Positions 12,605-23,800 of a DNA stretch of 64,000 nt are shown one piece after another. A program made the translations under genes and the position numbers. Position 1 is the stretch's first letter; each line of letters begins with the position of its first letter. The notes below the pieces were generated by a model that saw only the letters and a list, made by a program, of their open reading frames with translations, was not told the origin of the DNA and did no database searches. Source of the stretch: Tetrahymena thermophila SB210 (Eukaryota; Ciliophora; Oligohymenophorea; Hymenostomatida; Tetrahymenidae); NCBI RefSeq assembly GCF_000189635.1, contig NW_002476154.1, forward strand, positions 124,001 through 188,000, given 5' to 3'.

Positions 12605-15238
12605 TTGTTTGGTTAGCCTTATTTACTTGCTTGCTTGCTAGCTATAATCACTATTTTTTGCAAAAATCAATCTATAAATTGTTTCTATTTTAATATTCTT
12701 AATTTAATTAAAGTTATCTAAAATTGAAAGAGAGGTCTTCTATTATTTATTATCAATTTTTCTTTTTGTGAAGTGAAATATCCTGATAAAAAATATATCT
12801 CTCTCTAAAGTTCTAACTTTGTCAAAATTTTACTATTTAAAGTAAAATTGAAATATTTCTTTTATTAAAACATCAACTTACCTGCTTACCTGCCTATCTA
12901 CAGAACATACTCAAAACAGTTAAATAATATTTATTCATTTTATTCTTCCTAAAAAAATAATAAAAATGTTTTAATTATTATCAACCCAAAAAAAGCAAGG
13001 AAAATCCTTGTTTATGAAATTAATTTATTTAATTTAGTTAAATTTTAAATTAAATTTATTTCAAATTTGCTTTGATTGACATTTTAAATTAACATGTTTT
13101 AAAATTTGATTTGATAGAACAAGAATATAATTACTTCTTAAATTTTTATCAAAATATAAATTTAGAAAACTTTTCTTACTTTTAAATATATTTTTATTTG
13201 ATAAAATTTGTTGAAAAAAATTTTAATGCTTTATAATTAGAAGAAAGTTTTTTGTAAAGAAAATATTTATTTTATCTACTTTAGTAAGAGATGAAAATTA
13301 TTAAAATTTTTATTTAATCTATTAAAAAAAACTAAGTTTATACCATAATACCTCTTTGTTAAATCTGTTAAGAGTTAATATGTAGACTAAAAAACTCTAC
13401 AATATTTCATACATACTAATTTTTATGAAATTAAAATGTATTGTTATACAAATAACGAGGTATTTATAAAAAATCAATTATACTGAATAGAAAATTAAGT
13501 ATTTTTTGTGAAGGAAGATTAGAGGTAGATAATATTTAGCTAACTATTTAAAAATATTTTTAAATTACAAAATTAACCCAAAAATTAAGAATTAAGGATA
13601 CATATTCTTTTTAAAAAGAATTGATATCGATAAATTTTTGAATTAATCTATTAACTTATGAGGACAAAGGATTAGTTAAAACTCTCAAATCTATTATAGA
13701 CTAATTTAATATCTAAATAAACATAACTAGATATTCTAAATTTAGACAATAGTGATAAAGATCATCTCAGAAAAATAAAAATTGCAAAAGGAGTAACCAA
13801 ATTTTGTAAATTTAAAAGTTGAGGAAGTTTATAGGTTTACAAATGATTAGTTAGAAGTTATATCAAGCAAGCTGAGGAGAAATAATCATAAAAGATTTCA
13901 AAATAAAAATAAATTAATAGTTTGCCTTAATTTTTATTAACAGAAGTAATAAATTTCATTTTAATGAAGGCCTTTCTTAGCAGTAATGAAAATTTTTTTT
14001 TTTTATAAAATTTTGCTATTATCCTGTTATTTGGTTCTACTGTAAAAGCAGAGTTTTATTTTTATGGAAGTGCTATATATATAAAATAATATATTTCTAA
14101 CATTTATTTTTTAACCTTTCATATAGATTAACAAAAATAATTCTAATTACTAAATATAAATATCAGATAATATACAGTAGATCTAGTTTTTTTATTACAG
14201 TATAAAAATGAAGTCTCCTTCCATCACTAATAATATTTTCCTTCAAATTTGATTATTTTTCGGATAAGAATGCATTTTATCATTTTGCTACAGTTTTCAG
14301 AAAGAAAAAGTAATTTGAAATGAAAAAGATCATAAAAAAAATTCAAACAAAATCTACTAAATCATTAGAAAAGAAAGAGATAATTTTATTCTCGACAAAG
14401 ATGAATTTTTATATTTTTTTTTATTCATAGTATTTTGTTAAAAATCAGTACAAACAAAATAATTAGATAAAATTTTATAGTAATCAACTAAATTTGATAA
14501 ATTATGCTAATAATAGTTTAAAATCCTTCAAATGTTGCTTTTAATCTTCAATAGCTAGAAATATGAAAGATATTCACTAAAAAAGACTAAATTGTTTGTT
14601 ATTAATAATTTTAATAATAATTTTTCAAATTCATATTATTCATAGATATTTCATGTTGAATAATTTCTTAATCTATTTTACTTTGTAATGTAGAAGTAAA
14701 CTGATAATTTCTTAAGAAAATATAAGTAAATAAAAGTGTGTTACTTTTTAAAATTTAAATAGAAAATAAAAATAATTATAGCTTTTTAACAATATTGTTA
14801 TTATAAAAGGTAAATATAATTTAATAATTACTTTATCATTAAAATTAAAAATAAATAAGATTAATTACATAATAGAAAAATTTATTTATTATTTATTTAT
14901 ATTTTTTTCTTCTTTGTTCTCAATATTTTCCAAAACAAAAACTTTATCAATCAAATCTTTTAAATTCTGACTATTTTCTTTAATTTTAGAAATAACAAAT
15001 TCAAAAAAAAATTTAATCTAAAAATTTGATTCTGATTAAATCCACAATACAACTCTCTAGAAATATTAAAGAAAGTTAAAAGTTTTTTTTTGTGTAAAGG
15101 TTAGTGTTGTTTTTAGTAATGATAAATAACTATTATTAGGTGGTAGAATATTTAAAAACAGCAAATATTTATAAAAAATAATTAAGAAAATAAATTAATT
15201 AAAAAAAAATAATAATAACTTAAAAATAATTGTTAAAA
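12605..15238. other. Intergenic region with one short open frame
   Basis: Mostly featureless A/T. A 55-codon frame at 13658-13822 (+) lies in a slightly less A/T-biased patch (13600-13960). It contains LKLSNLLQTNLISK and HLRKIKIAKGVTKF and may be a decayed exon, but homology cannot be named. Nothing else supported. Confidence 0.4.
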
Positions 15239-16349
15239 ATGGCATAAGTAACTCCTTCTTAAGTAAAAGCTGTTGGATTAGTAAGTCCTTAATGTGAACT
15301 CTAATTGATATAATAAGCTCCTCTAAAATCTCTTGGAGCTAAAGATTTACTTGTCAAAATAGAAGCTGTTAGCATAAATCCTGCTGATCACATGATTCTT
15401 AAAAGAGCTAGAAGTAATGCTTTCACAGAGGAAAATCCCACGATTGTTGGTTTTGATGCAAGTGGAGTTGTTGTTAAAGTCGGAACTGACTGTTAACTTT
15501 TTAAAGTTGGAGATTAAGTTTTTTATGCAGGAAGTAACTTAAGAAGCGGCTCTCATTAGAATTATTAAATTGTAGATGAGAGAATAGTTGGAAAAAAACC
15601 AAAAAATTTTTCCCATACTGAAGCTGCTGCTATTCCTTTGGTAGCTCTCACAGCATATGAAGGATTAGTTGAAGAAATGAAAATTGAAGATACAAAAAAA
15701 GCTTAAAGAAACGATAAAACTATTCTAATTGTTGGATGCGCTGGAGGAGTAGGAAGCATTACAATTTAAATTGCTAAAAAGGTCTTAGGTTTAAAAGTTA
15801 TTGCCACTGCATCTAGGGAAGAGAGCAAACAATTTTGTTTAAAAATGGGAGCTGATTTTGTGATTAATCATAGCTATCCATTGGTAGAAGAGCTAAAAAA
15901 AATTAATATTGATGGATTAGATTATATCTATAATTGTGTGGATATGGGATAGAATTATTTTAATCAATTTACATCTTTGATTAAACCGTTTGGCCATATT
16001 CTTGGTATAGTAGGTTTTGATGAGCAACTTGATTTAAAGCCTCTTTTCTTTAAGAGAGCAAAAATAACTGCTGAATTTATGTTTACTCGTTTCTATGTTT
16101 AATATAGAACCAGAAAAACAGAATTAAATTCTAAATCGCATAAGTGAGCTATACGAAAAAGGAATCTTGATTTCCACACTCCAAATGTCAAAGAAATTTA
16201 CAGTTGAAAATCTAAAATACATGCTCAAACTTTCAGAATCTGGAAAATGCATTGGAAAAATGGTCTTATACGATGTTTAAGAATTTTTTGGTGGAAAAAG
16301 TAATCAAGCAAATAGCCCTAAAAATACAAATTGTTTTGGCTTCTTTTGA
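15239..16349 (+). CDS. MDR-family quinone oxidoreductase-like dehydrogenase, frameshifted
   Basis: Medium-chain dehydrogenase/reductase, about 369 residues after allowing for the frameshift. The N-terminal GroES-like domain has SINPADHMIL and GFDASGVVVKVG. The NAD(P)-binding domain begins near residue 165 with VGCAGGVGSITIQIAKK. The C-terminal part has LYEKGILISTLQ and SGKCIGKMVLYD, as in the family's zinc-free quinone oxidoreductase/ZADH-like branch; I do not see the four structural-zinc cysteines. By family it reduces quinones or enals with NADPH; the substrate is unknown. One surplus T in cgtttctatg at about 16090-16092 shifts the frame. Downstream codons fit the family only after skipping it, and the original frame meets TGA shortly after (16146-16148). 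So either a sequencing or assembly error, or a recent pseudogene truncated by about 85 residues. No intron explains it. Confidence 0.82.
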
Positions 16350-17621
16350 AATCCTGAATTAAAAGCTTGTTTATCATTAAAATTTAATATAAAGATATTC
16401 ATTTTTTTTTAAGTTTGAAAAGAATTTGTGTATTTTTTTTATGTTGTCTTCAAAAATTTTATGCTAAAATTGTTAATTTTAAGTTCAATTCAAAAATCAT
16501 AAAACTCTCAATTGACTATTGAGCATTATAATTTAAGTATAGCTACATTAGAATTTTATATTAAGTAAATCTTAAAGTGATAAATATTATTATTTGTATT
16601 AAAATCAATTATTTAATCATTTTTAAATTCAGATACATAATTCATTCATTCAAAAAATAGCACAAATTTTTCATAAATTAAATTAATTCTTTTCAAATTA
16701 TAATTTCAATTTTGATTAGCTGAGATATTTACTATATAAATTATTATCATGAGTAATCTTGAATTTAAAGGGTTAAAAATATACACTACCTTTTATCAGT
16801 CATTTATATCAATTATATCTATCATCAATTAAATTAGTTTATTTTTAACAGATAAAATTTTTAAAATATTGATTTTTTAAAGAACTCATACCCCTGGTCG
16901 AGGAGTTATGGTAATTTTTAAATATTTGACTATCAATTTATTATTGATTAATTAATTTTGATTAAAAATAAGATGATTACCAAAGTAATTAAGTTTTATG
17001 AGAAGTAATTACTCCATATATTAAGTAATTAATTTATTAAAAAATTAAATACTTAAGTATATAATTTTAATAAAATAAATAAATACTTGCTCCACCTCTG
17101 TAATGAGGATTGACTGTTGACTAATTTTGTTTTGTTATTAATTAATTATCTTTGAATGTTTCTATTTAGATTAATAGTTATAAAGTTAATAATAAAATAA
17201 TTGGAAATTGAATGTTTATTGATAGTTTATAAATATTCATAGCAAATAATTAATTTACTGAAAATCAACAAAAAATAAGTAAGATACATAATTTTTGTTC
17301 ATGGTTTAAAAAAATTATAAAATATCAAATAGATTAAGATGTTTGAATATAAAACATACTTGAATTATAATTATAAAATTATAACTTGAAGTTTTAACTT
17401 TGATTTTTTATTTTAATTAAAAATATTTTCATTTTAAAATAAAATATATTGTCATAGTAAATTTGTTTTTTCTTTCTAATTTTTGATTCTTGAAGACTAT
17501 TTTTTAACAAAAACTAAAATTAAATTTAATTAGATTTATTTTGAATGAGAAACATCAAATAAAAATTGTTAATAAAATTTACAAAAATATGAAATTTAAT
17601 TGAAAAGAAATAAATTTTTAT

Positions 17622-17642
17622 TAATTAATTAATTAATTAATT
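17622..17642. repeat. (TTAA)n simple repeat
   Basis: Five tandem attaatta-type units. Self-complementary, with no sign of function. Confidence 0.85.
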
Positions 17643-17727
17643 CTTAAATTGATTTAACAATTGAGGTAGTCCTCTTGAATGTTTATATTTAATTAAAAGA
17701 AATAATTTATTTAGCTCAAAGAAGAAA

Positions 17728-17771
17728 ATTAAGTATTTTTGTAAGAAGAATATTAAGTATTTTTGTAAGAA
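17728..17771. repeat. Short tandem direct repeat, 24-base period
   Basis: The 20-base word attaagtatttttgtaagaa occurs at 17728-17747 and again identically at 17752-17771. Two copies only; probably a local slippage duplication. Confidence 0.85.
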
Positions 17772-18153
17772 AAAATTTTACAAGTTGGAATTTAGCTCAA
17801 GGTCAACATTTGATAGTTAATCCGTTTAGATTTAGAATGTCAATTTGAATTGACTATAACTAAGGATTTTGACAGATTTCTTAGGATGGAACCGCTGTAA
17901 AAAAATTGATTTCTTTTATTTTATAATTTAAATTAATTGTAAATTTACTACAAATTATTTTAATTTTTGCTTTTAGAGAGCAAATTCATTAAATTCTACT
18001 CTTTAAATTTTTATTTAAAAATAATAAATAGGTAGCCTTAATAAATCTAAAATAAAGGAATCTAAAAAAATTAATTGTTGCATTGATATTTATTGATTTA
18101 GCATTTTAAGAATTAAGACATAAATATTCAAAAAAGTTGTAACAAAGTTTATT

Positions 18154-18308
18154 ATTTGCTTTTCCGTTAAGGTTATTTAATAAAAAATTTAATATCTTTT
18201 CAAATTATACCTTTGATATCAACCTTTTTTATTAATTAAAGTAGAATTTAAAGGTATAATTTTAAAAGATATTAAAATTTTTTAAATAAGCTTAACAAAA
18301 AAGCATTA
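18154..18308. repeat. Imperfect inverted repeat, about 60-base arms (MITE-like hairpin)
   Basis: The left arm (18154-18214) and the right arm (18250-18308), read in reverse complement, share gcttttccgttaaggttattt / gcttttttgttaagcttattt and then aatatctttt.aaattatacctt. The loop is about 35 bases. Arms that long, with scattered mismatches and one gap, suggest an aged hairpin or a non-autonomous transposon remnant. No ORF is inside. Target-site duplication is not evident in such A/T-rich flanks. Confidence 0.7.
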
Positions 18309-20328
18309 AACTTTGATATTAAATACCAAACAAATTTGACTAATAAAATAGCTATCACATTTAAAAAATTATCTGAAAATAATTGTATTCTAAGATAATA
18401 TATTAAAGATGATAAATAAATAATCACAAATTAATTTAGAGACTAAATAATATTTAAATTTCAATTTGTATGTATTTATTCATTTTTTATAATATGTAAT
18501 TCTTAACAAACATTTAACAAACTTTAAATGCAAACCTTTTCCTCATTCTTATTAAAAATTAAAAATTTATTTGTTTTAAAAAATTCTACTTATCAATTAT
18601 TAATTAAGTGATGAAAATGAAAAAAATATCTTTTAAAAACAAGATACTTTGACTCAAGAATTCACCCTTTCTATGTCATCCTATCAAGCTATCATCCATT
18701 TTCTTATTTTAATAAGTTATTTTAGATTGTAATTAAAGTTATAAATAAAATAAGAAGAAGTATATTTTGAAATTTGATTATACCTTATTTTTGAAGATAA
18801 AATAAAATAATAACTATAAAAGTAAAACTAAAATTTCAAAGGTAACTTTTACAGATAATTAATCTATTTACTCATTTTTGAATTATGATTTTTATAAAAT
18901 CATTAAAAATGAAAGGATTTGTTAAATTGACTTTTGTGTAATATCATAAAAAATTTAATCTTTAGAAACAAGACCAATTTAATTAATTATTCATATATAT
19001 TTATAATTTAAGATATTTTTAATATGGATTAATTAATTCATGAAGTGTTATTTTATTTAAATACAAAATTGTGCAGTAAAATTAACATTTAGTGATAAAT
19101 AAGACTAAAATTATGAATAGGAGCTAAGAGTTTAGATTAATTTAAAAATAAATACCAAATTCTAAGTTAGAGAGTAATATTTTTTTCAAGTGTAAATTTG
19201 TATTTTTTGCTTTTGGTAGTTAATGATATTTACGATGAAATATATATAGATCAGAATTCCAAAAAAATAATTTCAAGAAGAAGATAAATAATTAATTTAA
19301 ATGCCATTCAATAATTTAAAGCTATATTATCGTTAATAAAAATATACACTAATTTATATTTCTCATTAATACTTGAAAATCTTTTTGATATAATAATTCA
19401 TTATTTTATTACATTCAATTTTTAAAATAAACAACAATTAATGACAGCGTTTTATTTTATTTTATTATTTTGGTATATTTTTGAAGCTAAAATTGATATT
19501 GGTGATATTTATTATACCAGAGTAAATGTTAATAATAGTATTTTTATACTTATTTTCTTAACTATTTTTTTGGTAAATAAAAATTATATTCAAAATATCA
19601 TTTTATGGAATAGAAAATCCAGATAATATTTGTTTCTATATTCACTGTAAACTTTCAAACCGTTAATGACATGAAAAACATAAATTATTAATATTAGACT
19701 ATGGCAAACAGTAACATCTGTAATCTTCGCAAAATTATAAGTAAAATAGGCTAAACTAAAACTTAATTTATTAACCAGAGAAAGTATTTCTTTGCTTTTT
19801 AAAGGTAGAATGAAGATAGATATTTTGTGGCTCATCTTACGTAATAAATTAATGTTTAGGATGACACATGACTAATAAATAGTCTGAGTTTTTATTAGCA
19901 TTATAAAAACTCTTTAGAATACTTTTTTTAAAAAATAAAAAATCACATTAGAAATTTAAATAAATTAGTGGGGATATTCATTCACTTAATTTTTTTGTTT
20001 AAATAGCAAAGAAAAAGAAAGTGAATACTAAGAAATTAGGCATCATTAAAAAAATTTATGCAGATAAGAAAAACAGGGAGAGAAAGAAAGAAAGAGTGAA
20101 TCTATTAATGAATAAATGAATGAATATGTTGATTCTCTAATTAGTAGAGAAACAGGAAAAAAATAAAAAGAAAAAAAGAAAGCTAAGTAATTATATTCAA
20201 ATTACTATAAATAGTAAAGCAAATAATTAAATAATTATTATGTTTTTCCTCCCCAACAATTATTTCATCATTTATTTTATTAAATAGTGATTGAAATATT
20301 ATTTAGAGAAACGAATCTATTGACATCA

Positions 20329-20895
20329 ATGTTATTGTTTATGCTTTCGATTTCACTAGTCCTCTCAGAAACTTTGATTGAAATTAAATTCTTATCAAAG
20401 GTATTGTAAGGTAACACTTTACTTATGAAAAGAGGTGTATTTCAAAATCATAATAATATATTTGCATTCTAAAAAATTAAATCAACCAAAGATTCACTTA
20501 AAAACCTATAAAAAACCTAACTTAGCTTTATTCAAAAGCCCTATCTTTAAATCCACAGCAAAACGCAACATATCCTCCAACATATTTCCCCCCTTTCAAC
20601 GAAGTTGTGTACCGTCATCCAGAAATGCTCTTTAGCAAATAAATCTAGAAATTCTTAAAGTCATTCATTCCTGCTAAGTTATACCACAGAACTATGTACA
20701 ACACTTAATGCGGGTATTTACCTCTTATCTATATATATTTACCTACTTATTTCTTCCATTCAATTTTATTAGTATTTATCTTTTAATTTTTAATGATTTG
20801 CTACAAGCTTCTAAATTTACTTAAATATTAACCTTTTTGCAAGGTATTTTAAGCCATTTTATTTTTATAAAAGCATGTTGATATAATCATATTGA
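20329..20895 (+). CDS. Small protein of unknown function (tentative three-exon model)
   Basis: The central exon (20526-20713) is the firm part. One frame reads LNPQQNATYPPTYFPPFNEV, VYRHPEMLFSKQIQKFLKSF, then IPAKLYHRTMYNTQCG, using C-ending and AAG codons (TTC, AAC, TAC, CGT) that elsewhere in this window mark well-expressed genes. The model joins a first exon 20329-20400 (hydrophobic MLLFMLSISLVLSETLIEI), the central exon, and 20844-20895 ending in TGA. Lengths 72+188+52 give 103 residues, and both introns are GT..AG. The first exon is the weakest choice, because other ATGs upstream could be used with other donors. Product not recognised; the Pro/Tyr-rich middle followed by a basic helix would suit a small mitochondrial or secreted protein, but that is a guess. 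Transcript data would settle the exons. Confidence 0.4.
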
Positions 20896-21136
20896 ATGAC
20901 TTATAATTTCATTTTTTTAAATTATTGATATTTATTTCTCTCAGTAAACAATTGTAGCTATTTTTTAAATTAAAGACTTTCATTAAAAATTAAAAAGAAA
21001 AAAGAAATCAATCAATCAATTAATACACTAATTCATTCATCATTTATATATTAACTAATTTTGTTTATAAAAATGAATTTTTAGATTTAAAAACTTGAAC
21101 TCTTCACAACAGAATCAAGGTTAAGAGTTAAAATTA

Positions 21137-22909
21137 ATGATCAATGATGTCTACTAAAGAGCTTATGAATCTTTTTTAGATGAAAACTATGAAGAAAGTG
21201 CTAAGAGCTTCAAGTAGCTCAAGAAATTAGATCCTCATAATATCCATAATCAAATCAATTATAGCATAGCTCTATAAAAATCTAACAAACCATATGACGG
21301 TCTTAAAGCTATTAAGAAAGCCCTATCTATGATTGATGGCAATTAAAACAAAGGTTAGCAATAAAACAATTAACAAGATACTTCTGTTTTATAGCAAAAT
21401 ATAATAGCTCCTAATCCTTTTCTTAAATCATCTGCCTTAGCTGTTAAAGCTTAATGCTTGGCTTCTTTAAATTAAATTGATGATGCTATCAAAATTTACG
21501 AAGAAGCAGCAAGTCTTAACAACCAATAATACCTATCTTTAGGTAATTTCTGTTTTGAATAGAAAAGACTTCATAAAGCTCTTGTCCATTTGTTAAAAGC
21601 AGCTAGCACTAAAAACTAAAGTCTAAACGAAGTTATGATTAGCATTATTAAAACGCTTTACGAATTGCGTTTATTTAAAGCTTGCTTTGAATTATCTGAA
21701 AAATACCTATTTATTTTTCACAATCAGTATGAAGGTATGTATTTTGCAGGAAAATCTTGCTATCAACTCAATAATAAAGAAAAAGCTAGAAAATATCTAG
21801 AAATGGCTGTCGTTGTAGCTCCTCAATAATTTGAACCAGTGATTGCCCTCTCAAAATTATTAAGAGAGCAAGGAGAATGCTAAGAAGCTCTTAACATCTT
21901 GTAAAAATTTTTGAATTACGATTGCTCTTAAGCAGAGATCTACCTGGAAGCTGCAGAGAGTCTAATAAAATTAAATAGAAAAGACAATTTAATTGATTAT
22001 TTGTAATAATCTTTGAAATTAAATTAAAAATGCTTAAGGACTCACATATTGCTAGGAGAAAATTTAACTAATTTACAAGAAAAGATCAAGATTATTGATA
22101 TAGGGTTAATCTACTTTCCTGACTCTCATGAGCTTCATTTCCTGAAGAGCACTATTCACTAATAACTAAATAACACAGCTCTTTAGATTAGAGAATTAGA
22201 AAAGTGTCTTTCCTTGTTAGAATAAAATAGAAATAATAACTAAGTAGAATGCTAATATTCATTTAAATATCCGTAACAGCTAATCTAGGCGATTACTTGC
22301 AAGCTTTAGGAAGAATAAATTAACCCTAATGAGCAACTTGAATTGTAATCTAAATTAAATAAAATTAAATTGCAATATGAGAGCTACTTTTAAGAAAAAA
22401 CAATTAATTAGAAAATACTTTCTGCCTTGGAGGTAAAAAACAGTAGCACTGACCTTTCAACATTACTTTTAAACTAAACTGATTTGATTCACTTAGTTAA
22501 AGCAATAAATAAAATTAATTTGCAAGGAGGAATCCACTTTTTAGTTGGATTGGAATATGCTAAAAGGAATTAACACTAACAATCCCAGCATAATTTAGAA
22601 TAAATTGAAATGTTTGAGTTACCATTAGAATCTTAGATAATAATAAATTTCTTGCAATTTCATAATTTATTTGAATAACAAGATTATTAAAGATCCCTCG
22701 AAAAAATAAATGTTATCTAAAAATAACTTGAGTCTAATCGTTTGTCAGAGTAACTAATAGCCGATCTTAAGCAAATGGCAAAAGAAACAAATCTAGGAAA
22801 GTCATTTACATAAATGGAAGGATTGTAAGACGTCAAATAGTTTTGCTAAGAACAAATAGAAACACTGGCAATAACAATGAAGTTGAAGCAAGTATTTCCT
22901 TAATTTTGA
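21137..22909 (+). CDS. TPR-repeat protein, unknown specific role
   Basis: Intronless, 590 residues. Helical tetratricopeptide-type repeats fill roughly residues 5-290: RAYESFLDENYEESAKSFKQ, PYDGLKAIKKALSM, CLASLNQIDDAIKIYEEAAS, FCFEQKRLHKALVHLLKAAS, ELRLFKACFELSEKYLFIF, KSCYQLNNKEKARKYLEMAV and KLLREQGECQEALNILQK. A Gln/Asn-rich gap of about 30 residues (near residue 75) interrupts the first repeats. The C-terminal half is helical but without clear repeats. TPR arrays are scaffolds for protein-protein contacts and occur in ciliary transport (IFT/BBS), APC/C and chaperone adaptors; the sequence does not say which. Start: an upstream ATG at 21073 is out of frame and closes after about 22 codons, so 21137 is used. 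It begins 241 bases after the tentative gene at 20329-20895. Confidence 0.75.
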
Positions 22910-23800
22910 GAGTTGAGTTAATAGTGAAAAAAATTTTTTTAATATAAATATATATAAAATCATCATCATTATCATAAATTACTTACCTACCATTCACTTT
23001 TACTACAGAATACTAAAAATTAATTTTACTACTTTGTTTGTATCTCATCACTAAATAAATCTATATAGTATTTTATTGTTTGATTAATTCTATCAGAAAT
23101 TTTACTTATATTATATTATATTTTTTTATTACAATATTATGTTATTACAATGAGGAATTAAAAATTAATCAAAGTATTAGATAATTAAATCAAAAAAATT
23201 CTTATCTATCTTGCGATTGCTTGCATATTTAAGATCAAATATCTAACTAACTGAAGAATTTCAGAGAGACGAATCAATAGTATTATTTATCTTCACGTTT
23301 TGAAATATTATATAATCACTTTTTGGTATCATTAAGCTCAAAAATTATGGAAAAATAATAATTTCTTTAATTTAGAAATTTATTTATTAATTTAAATTTA
23401 AATGCAACTTTTTTACTTAATTTTTAACTTTTATCCGACAATCATACATTTAAATATTTTATGTTAAATTTTAAAATGTAATTTGTATATTTTAAATTAA
23501 TATGGATTATTGTTTGTTTGTTTTTTTGATTTTTACACGAATTTGAAGTTTATTAAGTAATTAAAAAGTTAATTAATTAATTAAGTTAAGTTAAGTTAAA
23601 ATATGTGTTATAGTTGATGAATTTGCAAAAATAAATTGATAAATAAAACTGCATTTAAATTTATTTTAATTTTATTTATAATCTATAAAATGAATTTATT
23701 ACTTTCATAATAAACTTAGAAATAAATTACTTAATAATTTGTTTTAATTTTTTTAAATTAAAAATAATTAATTTGGTATTTTAAACATATTTTAGAATTT
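22910..23800. other. Convergent intergenic region
   Basis: Spacer between two 3' ends. It contains only short simple repeats (catcatcattatcat near 22961, ttaagttaagttaag near 23582). No gene seen. Confidence 0.55.

Larger units (their letters stand above)
16350..20328. other. Long A/T-rich intergenic region
   Basis: About 4 kb without a supported gene. It contains the simple-sequence, direct and inverted repeats listed separately, and overlapping weak frames on both strands around 19440-19880. Those frames (a 78-codon + frame from 19441, a 75-codon + frame from about 19670 and an 81-residue - frame at 19590-19835) cannot all be real and none shows a recognisable motif. Confidence 0.45.

Noticed and set aside
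19441-19880. Overlapping frames on both strands (about 75-81 codons)
   Set aside because: They exclude each other, contain no recognisable domain and lie in plain A/T-rich DNA; at most a decayed fragment.
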